A stretch of 64,000 bases of DNA from Arthrobacter sp. Leaf234 (GTDB lineage Bacteria; Actinomycetota; Actinomycetes; Actinomycetales; Micrococcaceae). Each line of letters starts with the position of its first letter. Positions within the stretch are counted from its first letter, which is position 1. Made by a program: the position numbers and the translations under genes. A model generated the notes under the pieces. It saw only the letters and a program-made list of their open reading frames with translations. It ran no database searches and was not told the DNA's origin. This document shows, piece after piece, positions 51,640-60,138 of the stretch. The DNA is taken from assembly GCF_001422665.1 (NCBI RefSeq), contig NZ_LMLU01000005.1:248001-312000 (forward strand), in the 5' to 3' direction.

Positions 51640-51795
51640 ATGGAAGCCCGTTGCCCCAGTTGCGGTTCCGCCCTGATCGAACTGAGCGAGGACCAGTGGC
51701 CTGCGGAAGGGCCCGTACCGGCGGGAACGCTCGCCGTGTACCAGTGCGAGCGGAACCACCGCATCACCGTGGGGGAGACACAGGTCTCCGCCTGA
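51640..51795 (+). CDS. Small zinc-ribbon-like protein, 51 residues
   Basis: A 51-residue protein beginning MEARCPSCGSAL, with a CPSC knuckle at 5-8 and a second possible metal pair near 'YQCERNHRI' (Cys and His). This is the pattern of a minimal zinc ribbon. ATG 51640 has GGAGAGGA 6-8 bases upstream, which supports translation. It is alone. Function unknown; possibly a nucleic-acid or protein-binding small protein. Confidence 0.65.
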   Translation: MEARCPSCGSALIELSEDQWPAEGPVPAGTLAVYQCERNHRITVGETQVSA

Positions 51796-51901
51796 CCGGA
51801 CCGACGGGGCAGCCGGAGGTCTCGCAGCCAGGCGTCGTCCGGCCATCACGTCGACGAATGATCAGTCGGTCGCCGTCAGGGACCCGTGGTCATCGTGCGG
51901 A

Positions 51902-52135
51902 TCAGGGTCCGCCGGTCCTGGCGTCGTCGATCAGGCGGGTCAGTTCGTCGCGGAGTGCGCGCGCCTCGTCCACCGAGAGTTCGAGCTGCTGGTCCTGTTC
52001 CACCCAGCCGATGTGCACCATCGGATTCCCGTCCGGACCGGGAGAGGGCGAGAGTCCGACGGCGAGCGCCCGGCCTCCCGTGTGCGTCACGTCGCCGACG
52101 ATCAATTCGCCGCCGTCGTCCTCCGCTACTGCCAT
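51902..52135 (-). CDS. Small conserved hypothetical protein
   Basis: A 77-residue soluble acidic protein: an N-terminal beta-rich half ('GELIVGDVTHTGGRALAVGL', 'NPMVHIGWVEQDQQLELSVDEA') and a C-terminal helix ('ARALRDELTRLIDDA'). No known domain. ATG 52135 has an excellent GGGAGG site 5 bases upstream, so it is likely real. It is alone, convergent with the zinc-ribbon gene. Confidence 0.65.
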   Translation of the reverse strand: MAVAEDDGGELIVGDVTHTGGRALAVGLSPSPGPDGNPMVHIGWVEQDQQLELSVDEARALRDELTRLIDDARTGGP

Positions 52136-52235
52136 GGTGCCTCCCGGTCGTCGCGTCCTGCTGTCCGTGTCCCCCATGCTAGGCGCGCCCCGCACCACTG
52201 TGTCCAGCAGGAGATGTGCGCGGCGGGTGGACGGG

Positions 52236-52682
52236 TCATCCGGCGTCGGCGGGCCGGACCGCCAGGTTCGGATGCAGTAGCTCGAAGCCCTCGTCCGTGA
52301 GGTCGTTGCGGTCGACGTCGTCGGGCAGGAGGACCGCGGTCACCCGGCTGTCGCGGATGGTCGCGCCGGCTGCCCCGCGGGCGAGCGGTGCGCACTCGAG
52401 CCCCACACCGATCCCTTCCTCGATCAGGAGGCACACCGTGTCCTCGTCGCTGTTCCCCTGCACCGGCCGTGCCGCGAAGTACTCGACGCCGTCGCGCTCG
52501 GCGAGGAAGCGGGTGGTCGCGAGGTCGATCCCGTCGAGGTCCGTCCGGATGGTCAGCCGGTCCCGATCGGTCTGCTCCTGATCCAGGAGGCCGAGCACCG
52601 GGCCCGAGCAGGCCGCCAGGCCGAGGACGGAGAGACCGATGCCTGCTGCCAGGAGGCGGGAGCGGGGGACCGGACGGTGCAT
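52236..52682 (-). CDS. Putative lipoprotein
   Basis: A 148-residue exported protein with signal peptide and lipobox (LGLAACSG, Cys at about 25). The mature part, 'FLAERDGVEYFAARPVQGNSDEDTVCLLIEEGIG' onward, has the pattern of a small beta-rich domain with two Cys (TVC and LEC). I do not recognise a family. ATG 52682 has AAGGAG 4 bases upstream. It is divergent from the SDR gene. Confidence 0.7.
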   Translation of the reverse strand: MHRPVPRSRLLAAGIGLSVLGLAACSGPVLGLLDQEQTDRDRLTIRTDLDGIDLATTRFLAERDGVEYFAARPVQGNSDEDTVCLLIEEGIGVGLECAPLARGAAGATIRDSRVTAVLLPDDVDRNDLTDEGFELLHPNLAVRPADAG

Positions 52683-52765
52683 GGGACTCCTTGGGCGACG
52701 GGACGGGATGGGGACCGCCGGACGTGGTCCCAGCCTAGCGAAGCCCACCGACCTAGGCTGGGCGG

Positions 52766-53578
52766 ATGGACACCACCTACCCCCTCAGCGGGCGCTCCTT
52801 CGTCGTGACCGGGGTGAGCCGCCGCAAGGGCATCGGCCACGCCGTCGCCGCACGCCTGGCCGACCTGGGCGCCGGCCTGTTCCTCCACCACTACGCGCCC
52901 CACGACGAGGAGCAGCCGTGGGGCTCGGATCGACTCGAGGACGTCGTCGACTCCATCGGCACACGGCTCCGCGGGGGCGCCTCCCTCGCGCACGGCAGTG
53001 TCGACCTCGCGGAGGACGACGGCGCCGAGCGGCTCATCGAGCTGGCCGGCGCCTCGCTCGGACACCTGGACGGTCTCATCTGCAACCACGCGCGCAGCGG
53101 CGGGGACGGCACCCTCGACGAGATCACAGGCGAAGCCCTCGACGCCCACTGGCGGGTGAACACGCGGTCCACCATCCTCGCCACCAGGTTCTTCGCCGAC
53201 CAGCACGACGGCCGAGAGGGCGGGCGCGTCATCTGGATGACGTCCGGGCAGGTGGCGGGCCCCATGCCGTCGGAGATCGCCTACGCGGCGTCGAAGGCCG
53301 CGCTCGCAGGGCTGACGGCGTCGGTCGCGGACCGGCTCATCGAGCGGCGGATCGTCCTCAACACGGTGAATCCGGGACCGGTGAACACGGGCTATCTCGA
53401 CCCGGACACCGCGGACCGGCCGCTCGAGACGCTCCAAGCCGTGCTGGCGCACTTCCCGGGCGGGCGCTTCGGGGAGCCGGACGATCCCGCGCGGCTCATC
53501 GCGTGGCTGGTGAGCGACGAGGGCCGGTGGATGGTGGGCCAGGTGCTCAGCTCGGAGGGCGGCTTCCGCCGCTGGTGA
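52766..53578 (+). CDS. Short-chain dehydrogenase/reductase
   Basis: A 270-residue SDR. The cofactor loop is a variant, 'VVTGVSRRKGIGHAVAARL'. 'ICNHARSG' stands for the NNAG motif. Catalytic Ser is in 'IWMTSGQ' and Tyr-x-x-x-Lys in 'IAYAASKAALAG'. The C-terminal 'VNPGPVNTGYLD' and 'GQVLSSEGGFRRW' are typical. It resembles enzymes labelled 3-oxoacyl-ACP reductase-like; substrate unknown. The stop codon lies in the first copy of a 30-bp tandem duplication. Confidence 0.88.
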   Translation: MDTTYPLSGRSFVVTGVSRRKGIGHAVAARLADLGAGLFLHHYAPHDEEQPWGSDRLEDVVDSIGTRLRGGASLAHGSVDLAEDDGAERLIELAGASLGHLDGLICNHARSGGDGTLDEITGEALDAHWRVNTRSTILATRFFADQHDGREGGRVIWMTSGQVAGPMPSEIAYAASKAALAGLTASVADRLIERRIVLNTVNPGPVNTGYLDPDTADRPLETLQAVLAHFPGGRFGEPDDPARLIAWLVSDEGRWMVGQVLSSEGGFRRW

Positions 53579-53630
53579 CGCCGGCAGCGCCGGGCTGGTC
53601 GCTGGTGACGCCGGCAGCGCCGGGCTGGTC
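53571..53630 (+). repeat. Exact 30-bp tandem duplication at the SDR stop
   Basis: Positions 53571..53600 are repeated exactly at 53601..53630. Each copy carries the last codons (Arg-Trp context), a TGA stop and the small hairpin CCGGC-AGC-GCCGG. The duplicate sits downstream of the functional stop. Confidence 0.9.
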
Positions 53631-53687
53631 GGTGGGGAGGGCGACGACGGCGGACGCCGCCCGGGCAGCAGATCGACGGGGCATGGT

Positions 53688-55385
53688 TCATGCCCGGTGG
53701 GCTGCCCGCTCGAACACCACGCGGCCGCCCACGATCGTCAGGTCCGCGCGGAGCCGGTGCAGGGCGGGACCGTCGGGCCCGAACGGATCGGCCGAGAGGA
53801 CCGCGAGATCGGCCGGTGCCCCCGGCCGCAGCACGCCCGCGGGCGAGCGCGTCACCCGCGCCGACCCGGCGGTGTAGGCACTCAGCGCCGTCGTGAGGTC
53901 CAGGGCCTCCGCGGGGACCAGCGGTCCGGTGTCGCCGTGGTCCGGGTGCGCCCGATGCACCGCGACGTGGATCGCCTGCCAGGGATCGGCGTCGGAGACG
54001 GGCCAGTCCGAGCCCATCGCCAGGGGTGCTCCGCCCGCGAGCATCGACGCGAACGGGTACTGCCACCGCGCGCGCTCCGCCCCGATCAGCGGGACGGTGA
54101 GGGAACGCATCTGCTCGTCGCTGCAGGCCCAGAGCGCCTGGGCGTTGACCGTGACCCCGAGGTGGCCGAAGCGGGGGACGTCGTCCGGGTGCACGAGTTG
54201 CACGTGCGCCATCGTGTGCCGGGGCTCCCAGGATCGCGATCCGCCCGGCGTCGGGTGCAGGACCACCGCGGCGCGGCCGACGGCGTCGAGGGCCGTCCGC
54301 ACGGCCCGGTCCCCGATGGCGTGCAGGTGGAGGTCGAAGCGGGCCGCCTCCAGGGCCTCGGCCGCGGCGTCCAGTACCTCGGGTGGGAGGTACGTGGGGC
54401 CTCGGTCCGTCCCGGTCCGGCCCCCGCACGTGCACCCGGCGCTTTCGTAGGGCTCGAGCATGGCAGCGGTGCGGTTCTCCGGGACGCCGTCGACCATGAT
54501 CTTGGCGCTCGACGTCGGGAACCCGGCGGCGGCGTTCAGGTCCCGGCGGGCACGGAACGAGTCGACGAGGCCGGGGAGGTCCCCGAGCGTGAGGCCGCGG
54601 GGCACCCAGAGAGCACCCGAGGCCCGTCCGGTCAGGCGGCCGGAGGCGGCGAGGGAGCGGTACGCCGGGGCGGCGTCGGGGTAGCCGGCGTACTCGCCGA
54701 TGATCGCCTCCTGCCACCCCGTGACGCCGAGAGCGTGCAGGTGCGCCTGACCGTGGAGGATGCCCGCTTCGACGGCCTCCCGGGTGATCGGCGGGAGCAG
54801 CCGGGCCACGAGCGACATGGCGCCCTCGTGCAGGATCCCGCTCGCCGAGCCGTCCGGCCTCCGGCCGATCCTCCCGTCCGCCGGATCCGGGGTGCGGTCG
54901 TCGATCCCGGCGAGGTGAAGCGCCGCGGTGTTCACCCACGCGCTGTGGTGGTCGCGGTTGATGAGGTAGACGGGTCGGTGGGGGACGGCGGCGTCGAGCA
55001 CGGATGCGTCCGGGAACCCGCCGTCGTAGTGTCCCTTGTACCAGCCGGCGCCGGTGATCCAGGGGGAGTCGCCGGGATCGGTGGAGCGGGCATACCGGGA
55101 CACCTCGGCCTGCACCTCGTCGGCGCCCCCGCAGTGCCCGACGTCGCACGCGAGCGCCTCGATGCCTCCCATGAACGTGTGGGCGTGCGCGTCGATGAGA
55201 CCCGGGCTCACGAGGCGGCCGTGCAGATCCACGATCTCGGTGCGGGATCCGGCGGCGGCTCGGACCGCTGCCTCCGGTCCGACGGCGGTGATCCTGCCGC
55301 CCTCGACGGCGACAGCGGTGGTGGTGGGGTGCACGGAGAACCCGTCGAACACCCGGCCACCCCGCAGGACGAGGTCAGCCGTCAC
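53688..55385 (-). CDS. YtcJ-type amidohydrolase
   Basis: A 565-residue metal-dependent amidohydrolase of the AMDHD/YtcJ group. 'GRLVSPGLIDAHAHTFMGG' contains the HxH metal motif. Further marks are 'INRDHHSAWVNTAAL', the internal 'DGVPENRTAAMLEPY', 'HLHAIGDRAVRTALDAV' and 'MGSDWPVSDADPW' with the catalytic Asp. The enzyme hydrolyses an amide or formamide; the substrate is unknown. It starts at GTG 55385 and is alone on this strand, separated from the aldo/keto reductase by 161 bp. Confidence 0.88.
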   Translation of the reverse strand: MTADLVLRGGRVFDGFSVHPTTTAVAVEGGRITAVGPEAAVRAAAGSRTEIVDLHGRLVSPGLIDAHAHTFMGGIEALACDVGHCGGADEVQAEVSRYARSTDPGDSPWITGAGWYKGHYDGGFPDASVLDAAVPHRPVYLINRDHHSAWVNTAALHLAGIDDRTPDPADGRIGRRPDGSASGILHEGAMSLVARLLPPITREAVEAGILHGQAHLHALGVTGWQEAIIGEYAGYPDAAPAYRSLAASGRLTGRASGALWVPRGLTLGDLPGLVDSFRARRDLNAAAGFPTSSAKIMVDGVPENRTAAMLEPYESAGCTCGGRTGTDRGPTYLPPEVLDAAAEALEAARFDLHLHAIGDRAVRTALDAVGRAAVVLHPTPGGSRSWEPRHTMAHVQLVHPDDVPRFGHLGVTVNAQALWACSDEQMRSLTVPLIGAERARWQYPFASMLAGGAPLAMGSDWPVSDADPWQAIHVAVHRAHPDHGDTGPLVPAEALDLTTALSAYTAGSARVTRSPAGVLRPGAPADLAVLSADPFGPDGPALHRLRADLTIVGGRVVFERAAHRA

Positions 55386-55546
55386 GGCGCCCGGACTCCT
55401 GTGGCGCCGCGCCCGGCGCGTTCCGGCCGATCGGCGTCGTGCGGCCCGTGCCGGCTGCCGGCCGCGATGGACGTGCCCTCGTCGCTCGTCCTTCCGCCGG
55501 TCCGTCGGCCGGCACCACCGGGGTGAGGTGCAGCATCCGGGAGCGG

Positions 55547-56521
55547 CTAGTAGCCGACGAGCGGATGCGGGACGTAGTGCTCCTCGAGGGCACGGACCTC
55601 GTCCTCGGTCAGCTCGATGTCCAGGGACGCGAGGGCGTCCTCGAGGTGGTGGGGCTTGCCGACGCCGACGATCGGGGCGGAGACCACCGGGTTCCGCGAC
55701 ACCCAGGCGAGGGCCACCTGCGCCCGCGTCACCCCGCGGTCCGCCGCGACGGCCCCGACGGCGTCCGAGACGCGGCGGTCGGCGTCGAGCGTGCCGTAGA
55801 GGGTCTTACCGAACTGGTCGGATTCGGACCGCGACGTCGTCTCGTCCCAGCGCCGGGCGAGCTTGCCGCGGGCGAGCGGGCTCCAGGGGAGGACGCCGAT
55901 GCCCTGGTCCGCGCAGAGTCCGTACATCTCGCGTTCCTCCTCGCGGTTGATCAGGTTGTAGTGGTCCTGCATCGACACGAAGCGGGACCAGCCGTTCATG
56001 CGCTGCAGGTACAGGGCCTTGGAGAACTGCCACGCGTACATGGAGGACGCACCGAGGTAGCGCACCTTGCCGGCCTTCACGACGTCGTGCAGTGCCTCGA
56101 GCGTCTCCTCCAGCGGTGTCGCCGGGTCGAACCGGTGGATCTGGTACAGGTCCACGTAGTCCGTGCCGAGGCGCCGCAGGCTGTTGTCCAGCTCCGCCAT
56201 GATCGCCTTGCGGGAGAGGCCCGCGCCGTTCGGGCCCTCGTGCATGCGGCCGTGCACCTTCGTGGCGATCACGATGTCCTCGCGGCGGGTGAACTCGGCC
56301 AGCGCCCGGCCCACGATCTCCTCGCTCGAGCCGTCGGAGTAGACGTTGGCGGTGTCGAAGAACGTGATGCCGGCGTCGACCGCCGCCCTGATCAGGGGGC
56401 GGCTCTCCTCCTCGGGCAGAGTCCAGGCGTGGTTGCCGCGATCCGGCGTTCCGTAGCTCATGCAGCCGAGGGCGATGGGGGAGATGTCGAGTCCGGTGGA
56501 GCCGAGTTTCACGGAGCGCAT
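55547..56521 (-). CDS. Aldo/keto reductase
   Basis: A 324-residue NADP(H)-dependent TIM-barrel reductase. The tetrad can be placed: Asp in 'FFDTANVYSDG', Tyr in the same segment, Lys in 'VIATKVHG' and His in 'LYQIHRFDP'. The length and 'GWSRFVSMQDHYNLINREEEREM' match the YajO/Tas-like AKR group. It reduces aldehydes or ketones; substrate unknown. ATG 56521 starts the conserved 'SVKLGSTGLDISPIALGCMSYG'. It is divergent from the cyclic-di-GMP gene. Confidence 0.9.
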   Translation of the reverse strand: MRSVKLGSTGLDISPIALGCMSYGTPDRGNHAWTLPEEESRPLIRAAVDAGITFFDTANVYSDGSSEEIVGRALAEFTRREDIVIATKVHGRMHEGPNGAGLSRKAIMAELDNSLRRLGTDYVDLYQIHRFDPATPLEETLEALHDVVKAGKVRYLGASSMYAWQFSKALYLQRMNGWSRFVSMQDHYNLINREEEREMYGLCADQGIGVLPWSPLARGKLARRWDETTSRSESDQFGKTLYGTLDADRRVSDAVGAVAADRGVTRAQVALAWVSRNPVVSAPIVGVGKPHHLEDALASLDIELTEDEVRALEEHYVPHPLVGY

Positions 56522-56715
56522 GGGTGACTTTCTGCCGACGTCGGGGATGTCCTCCCCACCCTAGTCCCGGGGATCGGCGAGCGGTGCGCGAGCAAGCGCG
56601 GGTCAGGCGCCCATCACCCATTCTGGGTCAGGCGGCTACGATCCTTGCTAGGAGGCCGCCAGGCCACGGACCGCGGCCGGGATCACCGTGGCACTGCGCA
56701 GCGGGAGGGCGGAAC

Positions 56716-58746
56716 ATGCACGGGGTGAACGGGCCGCACTTCGGCGAGGGCAGGGTGCCGGAGGATCTGCTCATCCAGGCGATGGCCGCCACGTCCGAGA
56801 TCTCGCTCATCGCCGACGCCGACCAGAAGATCCTGCACGTTTCCGACTCCTTCGTGAACATCACCGGGTACGGCCGTGAGGAGGCCCTCGGGCGCAATTG
56901 CCGCATGCTGCAGGGCCCGGGCACCGACCCGGAGACGACGGCGGCCATCCGCCACGCCCTCACCGCCGGCACGCCCTTCAACGGGGAGATCCTCAACTAC
57001 CGCAAGGACGGTTCTGCCTTCTGGAACGCGCTGCGCATCACGCCGCTGCGGTCCGCGAGCGGCGCCGTCACGCATTTCGTCAGTGTCCAGCGGGACATCA
57101 ACACCAGGATGGCGCTTCACGAACAGCTGCGTTTCCAGGCCCTGCACGACCAGGTGACGGGTCTGCCCAACCGCACGGCCATGGGGGAGCGCATCAGGCT
57201 GCTCCTCGGGTCCGGCACCGCGGGGGAGCACGTCCCCGCCATCGGGCTGATCGACCTCGACGACTTCCGCGACATCAACAACAGCTACGGTCACGAGGCC
57301 GGCGACGAGCTCCTGCGGGAGTGGGCGCTGCGGCTCCAGGGGCTGCTCCGCGACGGGGACGTCCTCGGCAGGATGGGTGGCGACGAGTTCCTCGTGATCT
57401 TCAGGGACATCCCGCCGGCGGACGCGGACGCTGCCTTCCGCCGGTTGCTCGAGCCTCTGCTCGAGATGGCGGGGACGCCCTTCCTGGTCGGCGGCAGCGA
57501 CGTCACGATCGGGATGAGCATGGGGATCGCCCTGCTGCCTGCCGAGGGCGCCGATGATGCCGACGTCCTCCGTGCGGCCGACGAAGCGCTCTACGCCGTG
57601 AAGCAGCGCAAGGCCGACCGCGTGCAGTGGTGGGAACTCGGGGCCGCCGTCGGAGGGGAGCCGGACCCGGACGTCACGGGCGACGACGGTCCGGTAGGAC
57701 CGCCCGAGGAGATCGGGCGGTCCTACCGGCGGGCCCTGGACACGGGTGTCGTGGTACACCTCCAGCCGGTGGTCGACCTCAGGAAGGGGGGCGTCCACCT
57801 CTTCGAGGCGCTCGCACGGCTGGAGCTGCCGGGCGGTCGTCTCGCCGCGCCCGGTGAGTTCCTGCCCCACCTCGACGCCGCCGATCTCGACCGGCTGTTC
57901 TCGCGGGTGCTCGACGAGTCGCTGGACCGTTTCAGCGCCTGGTACCGCGACGGGGTCTGCGACGGGATCTCGGTGAACCTGCCGCCCTCCGTGCTCCTGC
58001 GCCCGGCCCTGGTCGGCGACCTGGCATCCTCGCTCGCCCGGCACGCCGTGCCCGCCGGATGCCTCACGCTGGAGCTGCTGGAATCGGACAGCGTCGACTC
58101 CGAGGCGCAGAGCGAGGTGCTGCAGGAGATCGCCGGGCTCGGCGTCGGTGTGGCGATGGATGATCTCGGAGCCGGCTACAGCAGTCTCAAGCGTCTCTCC
58201 ACGCTGCCGTTCACCACCATCAAGCTGGACCGTGATCTCCTTGCAGGCATCCACACGCGCCCCACGGATGCGCTGAGCATGATCGCCACCCTGATCCAGA
58301 TGGGCCGGGACTTCGGGATGAAGGTGGTGATCGAGGGCATCGAGGACCGCAGCGTCGCCGAGGCCGTCACGGTGCTGGGTGCCGCCCTCGGGCAGGGGTA
58401 CTACTTCTGCCGGCCCATCCCGGCCGCCGAGGTGCCCGCCTTCGCCGGCCGCTTCGGCGAGGCCTTCCACCCCGATCTCTTCCGGACCCACCTCGGAGCG
58501 CTCGCCTACCACTGGCAGTTCGCGCGCCTCGGGTCCCCGCACCCGCGCGAGCTCGCCGACTGTCCGCTCAGCCACTTCCTGTCCGCGGTCGGCTCGCCGA
58601 CCGACGTGGAGCGCTGGCACGCACAGCAGCATGACGGGCGCGCCGTGCACCTCGGCGCCGGACAGCTCATGGTCGACTGGCTCGTCCAGCAGGTCCGGCT
58701 GACGGCCGAGCAGGTCAGCGCCCTCCCGGTGGCCGGCGCATCCTGA
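56716..58746 (+). CDS. LOV-GGDEF-EAL protein with CZB-like tail
   Basis: A 676-residue cytoplasmic signalling protein. Residues 20-130 are a PAS domain of LOV type: 'GRNCRMLQG' carries the photo-adduct Cys62 expected of blue-light receptors. Residues 140-300 are a diguanylate cyclase with intact GGDEF (221-225) and an I-site RDGD (212-215). Residues 330-580 are an EAL phosphodiesterase with EAL (364-366), NLPPS, DDLGAGYSS (482-490) and QGYYF. The C-terminal 90 residues have a His/Cys pattern (H599, C616, H635, H639, H645) like the zinc-sensing CZB domain. Both domains look catalytically capable, so the protein may switch cyclic-di-GMP synthesis and breakdown with light. ATG 56716 has GGGAGGG. 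Confidence 0.9.
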   Translation: MHGVNGPHFGEGRVPEDLLIQAMAATSEISLIADADQKILHVSDSFVNITGYGREEALGRNCRMLQGPGTDPETTAAIRHALTAGTPFNGEILNYRKDGSAFWNALRITPLRSASGAVTHFVSVQRDINTRMALHEQLRFQALHDQVTGLPNRTAMGERIRLLLGSGTAGEHVPAIGLIDLDDFRDINNSYGHEAGDELLREWALRLQGLLRDGDVLGRMGGDEFLVIFRDIPPADADAAFRRLLEPLLEMAGTPFLVGGSDVTIGMSMGIALLPAEGADDADVLRAADEALYAVKQRKADRVQWWELGAAVGGEPDPDVTGDDGPVGPPEEIGRSYRRALDTGVVVHLQPVVDLRKGGVHLFEALARLELPGGRLAAPGEFLPHLDAADLDRLFSRVLDESLDRFSAWYRDGVCDGISVNLPPSVLLRPALVGDLASSLARHAVPAGCLTLELLESDSVDSEAQSEVLQEIAGLGVGVAMDDLGAGYSSLKRLSTLPFTTIKLDRDLLAGIHTRPTDALSMIATLIQMGRDFGMKVVIEGIEDRSVAEAVTVLGAALGQGYYFCRPIPAAEVPAFAGRFGEAFHPDLFRTHLGALAYHWQFARLGSPHPRELADCPLSHFLSAVGSPTDVERWHAQQHDGRAVHLGAGQLMVDWLVQQVRLTAEQVSALPVAGAS

Positions 58747-58812
58747 GTTGCAAGGGGTCACGCCGCCCTGCGCGGTGAGCCCGCAGCCGCCCGCTTAGGG
58801 CAGGATGGCTAC

Positions 58813-60138
58813 GTGACAGAAGCAGACGCCGGTAGCCCGGACACCGAGACCCCATCTCCACGACGGTCTGCGCGGCGATGGAAACCCGCGCCCCGGCCTG
58901 TCCCCGCGGCACACGGCTCCTCCGTCGCCCGCCGCTTCAGGCCGCACGCCTTCGCCGACGGCCTCAAGGTGAGTGCCGCGTGGACGGCGCGTTCCATCAT
59001 CGTCCTCGCCGGGCTGGTGGTCCTCTGGTACCTCACGAAGGCACTCTGGTCCATCGTCCTGCCCACGCTCTTCGCCCTCCTGCTCGCCTCGGTGCTCTGG
59101 CCCGTCAACAGGTTCCTGCGCCGCGGCCTCCCGAAGGTCCTCGCCGCACTCGTGACTCTGCTGGGGTTCATCGGGATCGTCGTGGGGATCGGGGCGCTGA
59201 CCATCCCCGCGATCGCGAGCGGCGTCACGGACCTCTCCGGACTCGCGCGGGACAACATCGCCGACCTCGCCGCGTTCGTGGCCGGGCCGCCGCTGAACCT
59301 CGACACCCCGAACCTCGACAGCATCGTGGACACGGCACTGAGCCAGGTCCAGGCCAACGTGGGGAACATCGTCAGCGGCATCACGACGGGCCTGGGCGAG
59401 CTGACGTCCGGCACGGTGGTGGTGCTGCTGGCCCTCGTCTTCACCTTCTTCTGCCTCAAGGACGGCGACCGCTTCATGCCCTGGGCGGCGCGCTGGACCA
59501 ATTCGACGGCGTTCGGCCATGCGTCCATGATCGCGAGCGGGACGTGGAGGGCCCTCTCCTCCTACATCTTCGCGCAGGCCACGGTGGCTCTGGTCGATGC
59601 CGTGTTCATCGGGCTCGGCCTGGTGCTCCTCGACATCCCGCTCGCCATCCCGCTGGCCGTGCTGGTGTTCTTCTCCGCCTTCATCCCGGTGGTCGGGGCG
59701 ATCGTCTCCGGGCTCGTCGCGACGCTCGTCGCGTTCCTCGCCTACGGCTGGGTGAGCGCGCTCGCGGTGCTCGGTCTCGTGGTCCTGGTCCAGCAGCTCG
59801 AGAGCAACTTCATCCAGCCCCTGCTCGTGGGGCGGACCCTCGAGATCCATCCCGCCGTCGTGCTCGCCTCGGTGACGGCCGGCGGCACGCTCTTCGGGAT
59901 CATCGGGGCGTTCCTCGCGGTCCCCACGACGGCGGTGGCGATCGTGGTGCTGCGGTACCTGCGCGACCAGTCGATCGAGAACAGACCGGCGACCGGCGTC
60001 GCCTCCGGGGACCCCGACGCCGTTCCGCCCGCGCCGAGCACGGCGTCCGGCGAGGGCCCGGCCGCGACGGCATCGGACGACGAGCCCAGTGCCCCGGCGG
60101 GGCCGGTGGGGCACCGCTCGGAGCAGTCCGGTGGCTAG
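58813..60138 (+). CDS. AI-2E-family (PerM-like) transporter
   Basis: A 441-residue membrane protein with 8 predicted segments. 'LALVFTFFCLKDGDRF' and 'FIPVVGAIVSGL', 'QQLESNFIQPLLVGRTLEIHP' are the hallmarks of the AI-2E transporter superfamily. A 50-residue disordered N-terminus and a Pro/Ala/Ser-rich C-terminal tail are extras. Despite the name, most members export unknown compounds. GTG 58813. It overlaps the dehydrogenase start by 8 bp. Confidence 0.88.
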   Translation: MTEADAGSPDTETPSPRRSARRWKPAPRPVPAAHGSSVARRFRPHAFADGLKVSAAWTARSIIVLAGLVVLWYLTKALWSIVLPTLFALLLASVLWPVNRFLRRGLPKVLAALVTLLGFIGIVVGIGALTIPAIASGVTDLSGLARDNIADLAAFVAGPPLNLDTPNLDSIVDTALSQVQANVGNIVSGITTGLGELTSGTVVVLLALVFTFFCLKDGDRFMPWAARWTNSTAFGHASMIASGTWRALSSYIFAQATVALVDAVFIGLGLVLLDIPLAIPLAVLVFFSAFIPVVGAIVSGLVATLVAFLAYGWVSALAVLGLVVLVQQLESNFIQPLLVGRTLEIHPAVVLASVTAGGTLFGIIGAFLAVPTTAVAIVVLRYLRDQSIENRPATGVASGDPDAVPPAPSTASGEGPAATASDDEPSAPAGPVGHRSEQSGG

